From contig JADJOM010000003.1 in NCBI GenBank assembly GCA_016713785.1, positions 620,001 to 684,000 on the forward strand: a stretch of 64,000 nt of DNA, given 5' to 3'. The notes below the pieces were generated by a model. It worked only from the letters and a program-made list of their open reading frames with translations, ran no database searches and was not told the DNA's origin. Below are positions 25,377 through 34,736 of the stretch, piece by piece (the stretch's first letter is position 1; each line of letters opens with the position of its first letter). The stretch comes from Gemmatimonadota bacterium. GTDB taxonomy: Bacteria > Gemmatimonadota > Gemmatimonadetes > Gemmatimonadales > GWC2-71-9. The position numbers were made by a program, and so were the translations under genes.

Positions 25377-25696
25377 TTCTTCTTCCCCCGGAGGCTGCCG
25401 AAGAAGTCGCCCAGCGCGCGGCTCATGAAGCCGCTCGACTCGAGCTGCATCACCGCGTCCATCTCCCCGGCGTCCAGCCACACCCCGTGGCAGTCGGGGC
25501 AGGAATCGATCTGCAGCTTGTGGAACTCCCGGGTCACCAGGTGGCCGCCGCACTTCGGGCAGCGCATGTAGTGACTCTTCTTCTCGGTGTCCTGGTTGAG
25601 CCGGGCCTGCTCGGCCTTCTTCCGCTCGATCCGCTCCGCCTCGAGCTTCGCGAAGTACTCTTCTTCGTTCCGGCTCGGCTTGTTCTCGGCAGTCAT
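25373..25696 (-). CDS. zf-TFIIB-type zinc-ribbon protein
   Basis: A 107-aa protein. A charged, probably helical N-terminus (EEYFAKLEAERIERKKAEQA) precedes a single zinc ribbon: MRCPKCGGHLV ... DSCPDCHGVWLDAGE, the CxxC-x19-CxxC-H-G-(V/I)WLD pattern of PF13453. The C-terminus is short and basic (GSLRGKKK). Function is unknown in the family. Its stop overlaps the purL start, so it is translated with PurL, and it lies downstream of purQ and a BamE-like gene. A structural or assembly role linked to the FGAM synthase is possible but only context supports it. Confidence 0.85.
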
Positions 25697-25758
25697 GGTC
25701 GTTCGATCCTCGTATGGTGATCGCCCACTACCCTGGCGCGCCCTGATCGCGTTGGTTG

Positions 25759-25778
25759 GCGCGCACGGCCGTGCGCGC
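25759..25778. repeat. Perfect 20-bp palindrome, copy 1
   Basis: GCGCGCACGGCCGTGCGCGC, preceded by GGTTG and followed by a TTCCC heptamer array. An identical copy with the same flanks lies at 27163-27182, before purS. Both are in 5' untranslated regions of the purine string on the minus strand. Confidence 0.85.
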
Positions 25779-25825
25779 TGACCCTCACTTCCCTTTTCCC
25801 TCTTCCCTCTTCCCGCTTCCCGTCT

Positions 25826-26196
25826 CTACGGCCCCACCGTCCGCTCCGGCACCCGCTCGGCCGGCGACGACGAGATCCCGTCGTAGCGCCGGCGCGAGTC
25901 CCGCACGATCGCGTCGATCACCTGCCCCTGTTCCAGGAACACGATGTCGTACGTGCCGCAGCGCTGCAGGCAGTCGTTGCGGTAATAGAGGTAGCTCATG
26001 ATCCCGTGGCTGCGGCGGGTGAGCGGCGTGCCCCACGCCTCCCGCACCTGGGCCTCGGTCATCCCCGGCTTGATGCTCACCACCGCCGGGGCCTGGGCGG
26101 TGGCGGGCCCCGCCGCCAGCAGGGTGAGCAGCAGTCCGCACCGCCCAACCGCCGAACCGGCCAACCGCCGAGCCGCCGAGCCGCCGAGCCGTCCCG

Positions 26197-26200
<4 letters not shown>
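25826..26200 (-). CDS. Secreted SmpA/OmlA (BamE)-like small protein
   Basis: A 124-aa protein with a signal peptide (RCGLLLTLLAAGPATAQAPA). The mature part begins VVSIKPGMTEAQVREAWGTP, the typical start of SmpA/OmlA/BamE-like domains (i-x-x-GMt-x-x-qV-x-x-x-xGxP), then LYYRNDCLQRCGTYDIVFLE with two cysteines. It should be periplasmic or outer-membrane associated. The start at 26200 overlaps the purQ stop (ATGA). The first residues are encoded by a GCCGAGCCGCC repeat, so the gene may have been joined to purQ through that repeat. A connection to purine synthesis is not evident. Confidence 0.75.
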
Positions 26201-26891
<691 letters not shown>

Positions 26892-26892
<1 letters not shown>

Positions 26893-27140
26893 CAGGCCTC
26901 CACCTCCACCAGGTAGTCCTCGGTCACCGGGTTGGCGAGCAGCTTGTCGCACATCGCCCGGGCCCGCGCCCGGGCCTCGTCGGCCGTGGTGGCGTTGACC
27001 GACAGCTCGATCGCCTTGCCGATCCGGACGTTCGACGCCTCGGCGAAGCCGAGCGCCGTGAGCGCGTGCTCCACCGCCAGCCCCTGCGGGTCCAGCAACC
27101 CCGCCCGCGGCACGATCCGGACGTGAACCTTGTATGCCAT
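26892..27140 (-). CDS. purS: Phosphoribosylformylglycinamidine synthase, PurS subunit
   Basis: An 82-aa PurS that bridges PurL and PurQ in the FGAM synthase complex. Visible family features are the strand VHVRIVPRAGLLDPQGLAVE, then ALTALGFAEASNVRIGKAIE and a final LLANPVTEDYLVE. The start at 27140 is supported by GGGGAG seven bases upstream and by the MAYKVHV family N-terminus; the frame's upstream extension is not supported. Confidence 0.95.
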
Positions 27141-27162
27141 GCCTGCTCCCCTGTCTCGGTTG

Positions 27163-27182
27163 GCGCGCACGGCCGTGCGCGC
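27163..27182. repeat. Perfect 20-bp palindrome, copy 2
   Basis: Identical to 25759-25778, preceded by GGTTG and followed by TTCCC heptamers up to about 27245. It lies 22 bp upstream of the purS start on the minus strand. Confidence 0.85.
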
Positions 27183-27257
27183 CTCGGTTCCCGTTTCCCT
27201 TTTCCCTCTTCCCGCTTCCCGCTTCCCGCTTCCCTCTTCCCGCCTCCCGCCGTTCTC

Positions 27258-28133
27258 CTACTCCTCCCCATTCCCCCGCTTGAGCCCGGTCATCCTCGGC
27301 GCGGTCCGCCGCCTCTCCGACTCGTCGGTCTCCTCGGTCTCGCCCGTGTCGACCACGGCGAGCGGGATCGCGTCGTCGTGGTCGCTCAGGCGGAGCGCGG
27401 CGTGCCGCACCAGCCCGAAGGCCAGGTACACCACGCCGAGGGGGAAGAGGAACATGCTCGGCATCGCCAGCGACCCCACCAGGATCACCAGGTGCACCGC
27501 CAGTCCCGCGAGGCCCTTGGCCGTCCGGAACCCCAGGGCGGGGAAGCGGGGGTACTTGACCGTGCTCACCATCAGCAGCGAGAGCAGCACCATGAGGATG
27601 GTGAGCCCCTCGCGCTGGAAGTCGAGGTAGGCCAGCGACTGCCGGTACCAGTGGGTCTGGCTGAAGGGATAGTAGACCGCCAGCGTCATCCCCGCCGAGG
27701 GCGAGGGCATCCCCGTGAACCACCCCGGCTTCCCGGTGCCGTGCTGCACGTTGTAGCGGGCCAGCCGGACCGCCACCGCCACCACGTACATGTAGCAGAG
27801 GAGCCAGCCGAACTTCCCCGCATTCTGGAACTCGAGGAAGAACATGATCAGCGCCGGCGCCACCCCGAAGCTGATGCAGTCCACCAGGCTGTCGAGCTCC
27901 GCGCCGAACTTGGTGCCGGTGCCGCTGAGCCGCGCCACCCGGCCGTCCAGCATGTCGAGCACCCCGGCGAAGACGATGAACCAGGCCGCCCAGGTGAAGT
28001 TTCCCCGGTAGGCCGAGATGATCGCCCACATCCCGAAGAACATGTTGCCGAGCGTGAAGGCGCTCGGGATCACGATCACCACCCGCCGCATGTCGGGCCG
28101 CCGCAGGCCCCGGCGCGAAGGCATCAGTCCCAT
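27258..28133 (-). CDS. pssA: CDP-diacylglycerol-serine O-phosphatidyltransferase
   Basis: Makes phosphatidylserine from CDP-diacylglycerol and serine in the inner membrane. A 291-aa protein with the CDP-alcohol phosphotransferase motif in DGRVARLSGTGTKFGAELDS and following LVD (D-G-x2-A-R-x8-G-x3-D-x3-D). About seven membrane segments follow, and a polar C-terminal tail (residues about 245-291). The start overlaps the end of psd by 10 nt, so synthesis of the two consecutive enzymes is coupled. Confidence 0.93.
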   Translation of the reverse strand: MGLMPSRRGLRRPDMRRVVIVIPSAFTLGNMFFGMWAIISAYRGNFTWAAWFIVFAGVLDMLDGRVARLSGTGTKFGAELDSLVDCISFGVAPALIMFFLEFQNAGKFGWLLCYMYVVAVAVRLARYNVQHGTGKPGWFTGMPSPSAGMTLAVYYPFSQTHWYRQSLAYLDFQREGLTILMVLLSLLMVSTVKYPRFPALGFRTAKGLAGLAVHLVILVGSLAMPSMFLFPLGVVYLAFGLVRHAALRLSDHDDAIPLAVVDTGETEETDESERRRTAPRMTGLKRGNGEE

Positions 28134-28750
28134 TGGGCCACCACCGTCTGCCCCGCCACGGTCTTGTCGCCGGCGTGCACGAGGACCCTGGCGCTGGCTG
28201 GAAGGAAGACATCCACCCGCGAGCCGAACCGGATGAGCCCCATCCGCTCGGCCTGCCGCACCGCGGTGCCTGGCTGGTGGTCGGTCACGATCCGCCGCGC
28301 CACCAGCCCCGCGATCTGCCGCACCAGGACCTTGCCCCGCGCCGTGCGGAGGCCGATGGTGCTCTGCTCGTTCTCGAGGCTCGCCTTCTCCGTGCCGGCG
28401 TGCCCGAACTTCCCCTTGTTGTAGTGCCGGTACTCGAGCGTCCCGCTCATCGGGTAGCGGTTCACGTGCACGTTGAACACGTTCATGAAGATCGAGACCC
28501 GCTGGGTCCGCTCCTGCACGTAGTCCGGCTCGTCCACCGTCACCACGCTCACCACCACCCCGTCGGCCGGGGCGATCACCAGCTGGTCGCCCCGCGGCCC
28601 CTCGCGCACCGGGTCACGGAAGAAGGCGATGACCCACACCGCCACCGGCAGCCAGAGGAGCGCGGCCCAGAGCGGCGCGAAGGCGTAGAGCACCAGCTCC
28701 AGCGCCCAGAACGCCAGGATGAACGGCCACCCCTCAGGCGCGATGCGCAT
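28124..28750 (-). CDS. psd: Phosphatidylserine decarboxylase proenzyme
   Basis: Converts phosphatidylserine to phosphatidylethanolamine. The 208-aa length is that of the short PSD class. An N-terminal membrane anchor (FILAFWALELVLYAFAPLWA) is followed by VIAPADGVVVSVVTVDEPDY, the NVFNVHVNRYP core and the self-cleavage site RFGSRVDVFLP, where the Gly-Ser bond is cut to give the pyruvoyl group. The start overlaps the purC stop (ATGA). psd and pssA form a phosphatidylethanolamine pair embedded in the purine string. Confidence 0.94.
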   Translation of the reverse strand: MRIAPEGWPFILAFWALELVLYAFAPLWAALLWLPVAVWVIAFFRDPVREGPRGDQLVIAPADGVVVSVVTVDEPDYVQERTQRVSIFMNVFNVHVNRYPMSGTLEYRHYNKGKFGHAGTEKASLENEQSTIGLRTARGKVLVRQIAGLVARRIVTDHQPGTAVRQAERMGLIRFGSRVDVFLPASARVLVHAGDKTVAGQTVVAQWD

Positions 28751-29673
28751 CAGGCATCCTCCGGCAGGTCGAAGCCGGTGAGCCGGCGGAAGGCCTCGAG
28801 GTAGCGCTGGCTGGTGGCCGCGATGACCTCGGGGGGAAGCGTGGGGGGCGGGGCCTCGCCGTTCCACTGGCCCTCGGCCTTGAGGCCAAGCAGCCAGTCG
28901 CGCAGCGGCTGCTTGTCGAAGCTGGGCTGGCTGCGGCCCGGCTGGTACTGGTCGGCGGGCCAGAAGCGCGAACTGTCGGGCGTCATCACCTCGTCGATGA
29001 GCCGCAGCGTGCCCTGCGCGTCCACCCCGAACTCGAACTTGGTGTCGGCGATGATGATCCCGCGGGTGGCGGCGTAGTCGCGGCCGGCGCCGTAGACCCC
29101 GAAGCTCGCGTCCCGCAGCCGGATGGCCTGCGCCGGACCCAGCGCGTTCGCCATGGTGGAGAAGGTCACGTTGATGTCGTGTCCCGTCTCCTCCTTGGTG
29201 GCGGGGGAGAAGACCGGCGGCTCCAGCCGCGCGCTCTCCACCAGCCCGCCCGGCAGCGGCTCGCCCGCCAGGGTGCCGCTCGCCTTGTATTCCTGCCAGG
29301 CCGAGCCGGAGAGGTAGCCGCGCACCACGCACTCGAACGGCACCGGCGTGGTGCGCCGCACCAGCATGGTGCGGCCGGCGATCTCGGCGCGGTGCGGCGC
29401 CAGCGCCGGGAACCGCCGCGCGATCTCGCCGGTGCGCGCCGTCACGAAGTGGCTCGGCACCTGCGCCCCCAGCAGCTCGAACCAGAACGCGCTGATCTGC
29501 GTGAGCACCGCGCCCTTCCGCGGGATCGCCTCGCGCATCACGATGTCGAACGCGCTCACCCGGTCGCTGGCCACCAGCAGCAGGTGGTCGCGGTCGGCCT
29601 CGTACACCTCGCGCACCTTGCCCTTCCGCAGCAGGGGCAGGGGGAGGCGGCTCTCGGTCAGGACATCCGTCAT
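28750..29673 (-). CDS. purC: Phosphoribosylaminoimidazole-succinocarboxamide synthase
   Basis: Joins CAIR and aspartate to give SAICAR. The 307-aa length fits the longer bacterial/yeast-type enzyme. Motifs: LRKGKVREVYEADRDHLLLV, ASDRVSAFDIVM, and ECVVRGYLSGSAWQEYKASG; FSPATKEETGHDINV and IADTKFEFGVD are also standard. It lies 127 bp downstream of purB, the gap being filled by heptamer repeats. Confidence 0.96.
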   Translation of the reverse strand: MTDVLTESRLPLPLLRKGKVREVYEADRDHLLLVASDRVSAFDIVMREAIPRKGAVLTQISAFWFELLGAQVPSHFVTARTGEIARRFPALAPHRAEIAGRTMLVRRTTPVPFECVVRGYLSGSAWQEYKASGTLAGEPLPGGLVESARLEPPVFSPATKEETGHDINVTFSTMANALGPAQAIRLRDASFGVYGAGRDYAATRGIIIADTKFEFGVDAQGTLRLIDEVMTPDSSRFWPADQYQPGRSQPSFDKQPLRDWLLGLKAEGQWNGEAPPPTLPPEVIAATSQRYLEAFRRLTGFDLPEDA

Positions 29674-29692
29674 CGCGTCGCCTCGTTCCTGG

Positions 29693-29800
29693 GGCGGGAA
29701 GCGGGAGGCGGGAAGAGGGAAGGACGGGTGCGTCCCGGACCCGCCACGTCCTTCCCGTTTCCCGTTTCCCGCTTCCCGTTTCCCGTTTCCCGTCCCCGCT
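29693..29800. repeat. Heptamer arrays in opposite orientation in the purB-purC gap
   Basis: GGGAAGC-type units (29697-29722) are followed by TTCCCGT-type units (29752-29793), so the transcript could fold into a long imperfect hairpin between purB and purC. No other signal is seen. Confidence 0.65.
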
Positions 29801-31240
29801 TCATACCCTGATCTCCTCCGTCCCCACCGCCGCCGCCACCGCCGCCGCGCGGCCGACCAGCGGCCGCAGGTACTCCGCCAGGAACTCCCCCACCTGCTCG
29901 GTCGAGCGCCCGGTGTAGCGCGCCGGGTCGAGCTCGGCGGTCAGCCGGGCGGTGGGGATCTTCGCGAAGGTGTGGTCGGCGGCCAGCCGGTCGAGCAGCC
30001 GGTTGGGCTCGCCGCGGCTCACCTCTTCCGCGGTGGCCAGGCTGGTCTGCCGGATCACCTCGTGGATCGCCTGCCGGTCGCCGCCCGCCTCGACGCCGAG
30101 CATGATCCACCGCTCGGTGGCCATGAAGGGCATCTGGTCGGCCACGTGCCGCGCGATCACCGCCGGCCGCACCTCGATCCCCGCCGCGATGTTACCCACC
30201 AGCAGCAGGATCGCGTCGGTGGCCAGGAACGCCTCCGGCAGGGTGAGCCGCCGGTTGGCGGAGTCGTCGAGGGTGCGCTCCAGCCACTGGGTGGCGGCGG
30301 TGTGCGCGGTGTTGGCCTGCAGGCTGATGACGAACCGGGCCAGCCCGCAGATCCGCTCCGCCCGCATCGGGTTCCGCTTGTACGCCATCGCCGAGGAGCC
30401 GATCTGGTCCTTCTCGAAGGGCTCGAGCAGCTCCCCCTCGTGCTGCAGCAGGCGCAGGTCGTGCGCCATCTTGGCCGCCGACTGCGCGATGCCGCTCAGC
30501 GCGTCGAGGATGGTGCTGTCGCCCTTGCGGCTGTAGGTCTGGCCGGTCACCGGGAAGACCCGGGGCACGCCCAGCTTCTCCGCGATGCGCCGCTCCAGGT
30601 CGCGGACCTTGCCGTGGTCGCCCTTGAACAGCTCGAGGAAGCTCGCCTGGGTGCCGGTGGTGCCCTTGCAGCCGCGCAGCCGGAGCGCCGCGAGCCGGTG
30701 CAGCAGCTCCTCGACGTCGAGCGCGAAGTCCTGCATCCACAGCGTGGCCCGCTTGCCCACCGTGGTGAGCTGCGCTGGCTGGAAGTGGGTGTAGGCCAGG
30801 CAGGGGAGCGCCTGGTGCGCCAGCGCGAACCGCTCCAGGTGCGCCAGCACCTCGAGCAGCCGGCCCAGCAGCAGCTCCAGCCCCGCCTTGAGCACCAGCA
30901 CGTCGGCGTTGTCGGTCACGAAGGCGCTGGTGGCGCCCAGGTGGATGATCGGCCTGGCCGCCGGCGCCTGGTCGCCGAAGTGGTGCACGTGCGCCATGAC
31001 GTCGTGCCGGAAGCGCTTCTCGTACGCCGCCGCCTGCGCCAGGTCGGCGTCGTCGAGGTGGGCCCGCAGGTCGGCGAGCGCCGCCGCGGGGATCTCGAGT
31101 CCCAGCTCCCGCTCGCTCTCCGCCAGCGCCAGCCACACCCGGCGCCACAGCCCGATGCGGTGCCGCTCCCCCCACAGCCGCTGCATGGCGGGGGAGCTGT
31201 AGCGGGTGCCCAGCGGCGAGCGGTAGCCGTCGTCGGTCAT
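29801..31240 (-). CDS. purB: Adenylosuccinate lyase
   Basis: Acts twice in purine synthesis (SAICAR to AICAR; adenylosuccinate to AMP). The 479-aa protein carries the fumarase/aspartase signature IGSSAMAYKRNPMRAERI (usual SSaMPyKrNP, here with Ala for Pro). It also has HLGATSAFVTDNADVL and the catalytic-His regions CLAYTHFQPAQLTT and GTTGTQASFLELF. The start overlaps the htrA stop (ATGA). Confidence 0.95.
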   Translation of the reverse strand: MTDDGYRSPLGTRYSSPAMQRLWGERHRIGLWRRVWLALAESERELGLEIPAAALADLRAHLDDADLAQAAAYEKRFRHDVMAHVHHFGDQAPAARPIIHLGATSAFVTDNADVLVLKAGLELLLGRLLEVLAHLERFALAHQALPCLAYTHFQPAQLTTVGKRATLWMQDFALDVEELLHRLAALRLRGCKGTTGTQASFLELFKGDHGKVRDLERRIAEKLGVPRVFPVTGQTYSRKGDSTILDALSGIAQSAAKMAHDLRLLQHEGELLEPFEKDQIGSSAMAYKRNPMRAERICGLARFVISLQANTAHTAATQWLERTLDDSANRRLTLPEAFLATDAILLLVGNIAAGIEVRPAVIARHVADQMPFMATERWIMLGVEAGGDRQAIHEVIRQTSLATAEEVSRGEPNRLLDRLAADHTFAKIPTARLTAELDPARYTGRSTEQVGEFLAEYLRPLVGRAAAVAAAVGTEEIRV

Positions 31241-32667
31241 CGGAACTCGAGGTCGGTGTAGGCGATGGAGCCGTCACGCTCGAAGAAGAGCCGCACCGCC
31301 TGCCGCGGCTTGAGCACGTTCACCACGTCGCGCACGTCGTCGGCGGTGGCGATCCGCCGCCGGTTCATCCCCACGATCACGTCGCCCTCCCGCAGGCCGG
31401 TGGCCGCCGCCAGCTCCCGCGAGATCCGGAAGATCAGCGCCCCCCGGTCCGCCTGCACCCCGCGCTCCGCCCGGACCTGCTCGGTCAGCGTCACCAGCTG
31501 CAGGTCCTTGAGCACGGTCACCTTCTCCGCCGTGCTGGTGGGGAGGTCGCCGCTGGTGAGCGTGAGGCTCACCTCGCGGGCGGCCCGCCGCGCGCCGAGC
31601 TGCACCACGTCGTGCACGTGCAGGTCGAGCTTCACCGCCTCCCAGTCGAGGTAGTTGTGCAGCGGCCGCCCGTTGGCACGGGTGAGCACGTCGCCCCGCC
31701 GGAGCCCCGCGCGCTCGGCCGGCCCCCCCGGCGCCACCGCCGTCACCAGCACGCCGCCCTGGCTCTTCCAGTCGCGCAGGCTCTCCGCCCCCGCCACCTC
31801 GAACCCCACCCACGCCCGGCGCACCGCCCCGGCGCGGAGGATCTCCTCCGCCACCCGCAGCGCCCGCTCGATCGGGATCGCGAACCCCAGCCCGATGGAG
31901 CCGCCGCTCTGCGAGAGGATGGAGCTGTTCACCCCGATCACCTCGCCCAGCGCGTTGGCCAGCGGGCCTCCCGAGTTGCCGGGGTTGATCGAGGCGTCGG
32001 TCTGGATCATGTCGAGGTACAGCCCCGACTGGTCGCGGCCCGGGAGGATGTTGCGGTTCACCGCGCTGATCACCCCCGCGGTCACCGTCGGCTCCACGTT
32101 GCCCAGCAGGTAGGCGAACGGGTTGCCCAGCGCCACCACCCACTCGCCGATCATCAGGTCGGTGCTCTTGCCGGTCTTCACCGTGCGGAGCCCGGTGCGG
32201 TCCACCCGGATCACCGCGATGTCGGTGAGCGGGTCCTCGCCCAGCAGCTGCGCCTGCGCGTCGCTGCCGTCGGGCAGGGTCACGATGATCTTGTCGGCGC
32301 CCCCCACCACGTGCTGGTTGGTGAGGATCACGCCCTCCGGCCGGATGATGAAGCCGGTGCCGAAGCTCTGCTGTTCCCGGGGGGACTGGGGCACGAAGAA
32401 AAAGTCGAACGGCGTCTGCGCCGCTACCGCCCGCGTGCTCGTCACGGTGATGGACACCACCGCGGGCGACACCGTCTGCGCCGCCTCCACGATCGCGGTG
32501 CGCCGGGAGCCGTTCAGCGCGTCGGCCACCGCCGGCCGCGCCGGCCGCTGCGCCTCCAGCGTCTCCACGAACTGCGGGCGCCCCTCGCCGCCGCCGCACC
32601 CCGCGAGGAGCAGCGCCGCCCCGAGGCCGAGCCGCCGGGCCGCCGCGCCACCCCGGACCCCCCTCAC
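31237..32667 (-). CDS. HtrA/DegP-type serine protease, lipoprotein
   Basis: A 476-aa periplasmic quality-control protease. The N-terminus carries a lipoprotein signal (RRLGLGAALLLAGC, cysteine 24). The trypsin-like domain has the triad His119 (ILTNQHVVGG), Asp149 (DPLTDIAVIRVD) and Ser232 (INPGNSGGPL), followed by two PDZ domains (about 310-385 and 405-476; GVLVTAVAPGGPAERAGLRR and LREGDVIVGMNRRRI). The start GTG 32667 overlaps the truA stop (GTGA); an open frame upstream of it belongs to truA in another frame. The lipid anchor is unusual for DegP, which is normally soluble. Confidence 0.93.
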   Translation of the reverse strand: MRGVRGGAAARRLGLGAALLLAGCGGGEGRPQFVETLEAQRPARPAVADALNGSRRTAIVEAAQTVSPAVVSITVTSTRAVAAQTPFDFFFVPQSPREQQSFGTGFIIRPEGVILTNQHVVGGADKIIVTLPDGSDAQAQLLGEDPLTDIAVIRVDRTGLRTVKTGKSTDLMIGEWVVALGNPFAYLLGNVEPTVTAGVISAVNRNILPGRDQSGLYLDMIQTDASINPGNSGGPLANALGEVIGVNSSILSQSGGSIGLGFAIPIERALRVAEEILRAGAVRRAWVGFEVAGAESLRDWKSQGGVLVTAVAPGGPAERAGLRRGDVLTRANGRPLHNYLDWEAVKLDLHVHDVVQLGARRAAREVSLTLTSGDLPTSTAEKVTVLKDLQLVTLTEQVRAERGVQADRGALIFRISRELAAATGLREGDVIVGMNRRRIATADDVRDVVNVLKPRQAVRLFFERDGSIAYTDLEFR

Positions 32668-33473
32668 GCCCCGGCCTCCGCGTAGCAGCTCGCCGGATAC
32701 TCGGCTGCGACGAAGTACAACCCCTGGGGCGGGGCCGGTGGGCTGGTCAGGTGATTGTCGGTCGATGCGAGCAGCGTCGCCATGTCCTCTACCGGGCGGC
32801 GGTCCAGGCCAATGTCCACCATCGTGCCGACGAGAAACCGCACCATGTGGTGCAGGAACCGGTCGGCGGCAATCTGCAGCCGCCACCCCGACTCCCGGGC
32901 TTCCCAGGCGGCCTGACGGATCGTGCACTCGTACGGGCGCCCCGGATGGGCCCCCGAGCGGGCCTGCACATCGTCGTCCGCGACCGGCTTCCGCACCGCG
33001 AAGGCGTGGAACGCATGCGTCCCCGGAAGGTACGCCGCCGCCCGGTGCAGCCGGTCTCCATCCAGCGGGCGGCACAGCGCCCACGCGTAGGGGCGCCGGA
33101 AGGGCGACGCCGCGGCGGCGTCGGTCCCGATGTCATAGTGGTACCGGCGGCCGGTGGCGCTCCGGCGGGCATGGAACCCCGCCACCATCGGCGTCACCCG
33201 CTCCACCCAGCACTCCCGCGGCAGCAGCCCGTTGAGCGCCCGCCGCAGCGCCTCGGCCGTCCATCTGGCCGGGACCGTGAAGCTCACCCCCATCCCCAGG
33301 GCGTGCACCCCCGCGTCCGTCCGGCCCGCCCCATGCGCCACCACCCGCCGCCCGCACAGCCGCTCCAGCACCCCCTCCACCTCCGCCTGCACCGTGCGCG
33401 CGTCCGGCTGCCGCTGCCAGCCCGCGAAGGCACGTCCATCATACTGCAGGAGGGCCAGATAGGTCCGGCTCAT
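32664..33473 (-). CDS. truA: tRNA pseudouridine(38-40) synthase
   Basis: Makes pseudouridine at positions 38-40 of tRNA anticodon stems. The 269-aa length is standard. It begins MSRTYLALLQYDGRAFAGWQ; the catalytic Asp is in GRTDAGVHALG; YHYDIGTD and FLHHMVRFLVGTMVDIG follow the family. It is the first gene of the long minus-strand string and probably sits behind the promoter in the 195-bp gap shared with trpD. Confidence 0.95.
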   Translation of the reverse strand: MSRTYLALLQYDGRAFAGWQRQPDARTVQAEVEGVLERLCGRRVVAHGAGRTDAGVHALGMGVSFTVPARWTAEALRRALNGLLPRECWVERVTPMVAGFHARRSATGRRYHYDIGTDAAAASPFRRPYAWALCRPLDGDRLHRAAAYLPGTHAFHAFAVRKPVADDDVQARSGAHPGRPYECTIRQAAWEARESGWRLQIAADRFLHHMVRFLVGTMVDIGLDRRPVEDMATLLASTDNHLTSPPAPPQGLYFVAAEYPASCYAEAGA

Positions 33474-33668
33474 GAGGCCCGGAATATAGCCGGAAGGGAA
33501 GGGGGAGGGGACCGCGAGAACCGATGGGAAGCGGGAAGACGGGAAGCGGGAAGAGGGCAAAGGGAAGAGGGAAGGGGAATGGGCAGGCCCCGCGGGGCCC
33601 CCGGGCGAGCAGCCGGCTGCGCCGCCAACCGGGGTGCCTTCTTGGGTCCACCCCCAGCCTGTAAGTTG
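33474..33668. promoter_or_regulatory. Divergent intergenic region between truA and trpD
   Basis: The 195-bp gap must contain the start signals of the minus-strand truA-ppdK string and of trpD. Its centre is occupied by GGGAAGCGGGAAG-type heptamers (33497-33582). I cannot point to clear -35/-10 boxes. No leader peptide rich in Trp codons is seen before trpD. Confidence 0.4.
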
Positions 33669-34697
33669 ATGACGATGCCCACCCCCCTCCACGCCGCCCT
33701 GCGCACCGTCGCCACCGGCCAGCCGCTCACCGCCGACCAGGCCGCCGCGGCCTTCCGGGTCATCATGCGGGGCGAGGCCTCCCCGGCCCTCATCGCCGGC
33801 CTCCTCCTCGGCCTCCGCGCCCGGGGCGAGACCAGCGACGAGATCGCCGGCGCCGCCACCGCCCTCCGCGAGGCGATGATCCCCCTCGATGCCGGCGCCG
33901 GCGCCCCCCTGGTCGACACCTGCGGCACCGGCGGGGGCGGCGTCAGCACCTTCAACGTCTCCACCGCCGCGGCCTTCGTGACCGCCGCCGCCGGGGCGCG
34001 GGTGCCCAAGCACGGCAACCGCAGCTATACCAGCAGGTGCGGCTCCGCCGACGTCCTCGAGGCGCTGGGGATCGACATCACCCTCGATCCCGACCGCGCC
34101 GCCCGCCGCCTCAACCAGGCCGGGATGGTCTTCCTCTTTGCCCCGAACTACCACCCCGCCATGCGCCACGTCGGCCCCACCCGCAAGGAGCTGGGCGTGG
34201 CCACCATCATGAACCTCCTCGGCCCCCTCGCCAACCCGGCAAGCGTGGGCCGCCAGGTCATCGGCGTGGCCGACCCCCACCGGGCGCCGCTCCTGGCCCA
34301 GGCGCTGCTCCGCCTCGGGGCGGATCATGCGCTGGTGGTGCACGGGGAGGTGGGCATGGACGAGATCAGCCCCGCCGGTGCCACCGCGGTCTGGGAGGTG
34401 CGCGGGGGCCGCATCGCCACCTGGACCATCGACCCCGCGGAGTACGAGCTGGACTGGGAAGACACCGCGCCCCTGGCCGGCGGCGATCCGGCCGCCAACG
34501 CCGCGCGGATCGAGGCCCTCTTCGCCGGCGCCGACGACGAGGCCGCCCGCCGGGCCGTGGTCCTCAACGCCGGCGCCGCCCTCTATGTGTCCGGCCTGGT
34601 GGCCGACTACGGTACCGCCGTCCGCCGCGCGGCGGAGGTGCTGGCGGCAGGCGGAGCCAGGGGAGGTGCTGGAGGCGGTAAGGCGGTAGGGCGGTAG
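33669..34697 (+). CDS. trpD: Anthranilate phosphoribosyltransferase
   Basis: Second step of tryptophan synthesis. A 342-aa protein with the PRPP/anthranilate motif LVDTCGTGGGGVSTFNVSTA, AGARVPKHGNRSYTSRCGSA, and VGPTRKELGVATIMNLLGPL. Start ATG 33669 (an alternative ATG lies at 33675); the long open frame upstream is shadow of truA. The last residues (GGKAVGR) and the TAG stop are encoded by a tandem octamer repeat, so the natural C-terminus has probably been replaced by repeat sequence. It is separated from the other trp genes by a mobile-looking segment and lexA; trpE/trpG are not in the window. Confidence 0.96.
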   Translation: MTMPTPLHAALRTVATGQPLTADQAAAAFRVIMRGEASPALIAGLLLGLRARGETSDEIAGAATALREAMIPLDAGAGAPLVDTCGTGGGGVSTFNVSTAAAFVTAAAGARVPKHGNRSYTSRCGSADVLEALGIDITLDPDRAARRLNQAGMVFLFAPNYHPAMRHVGPTRKELGVATIMNLLGPLANPASVGRQVIGVADPHRAPLLAQALLRLGADHALVVHGEVGMDEISPAGATAVWEVRGGRIATWTIDPAEYELDWEDTAPLAGGDPAANAARIEALFAGADDEAARRAVVLNAGAALYVSGLVADYGTAVRRAAEVLAAGGARGGAGGGKAVGR

Positions 34698-34736
34698 GGC
34701 GGTAGGGCGGTAGGGCGGTAACGCGGTAGGGCGGTA
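34673..34736 (+). repeat. Octamer array GGGCGGTA, 8 units
   Basis: Eight tandem octamers, consensus GGGCGGTA, covering the trpD stop codon (TAG at 34695-34697). Inverted relative to the array at 35147-35194, with the flanking GGAGGGTGG also inverted (CCACCCTCC at 35138-35146). Confidence 0.9.

Noticed and set aside
25377..25553. Extended N-terminus of PurL
   Set aside because: The extra residues come from the Zn-ribbon gene in another frame; the GTG at 25376 gives the family N-terminus.
32668..33084. Extended N-terminus of the HtrA protease
   Set aside because: The frame is open but lies inside truA in another frame; the GTG at 32667 gives a proper lipoprotein signal and GTGA coupling.
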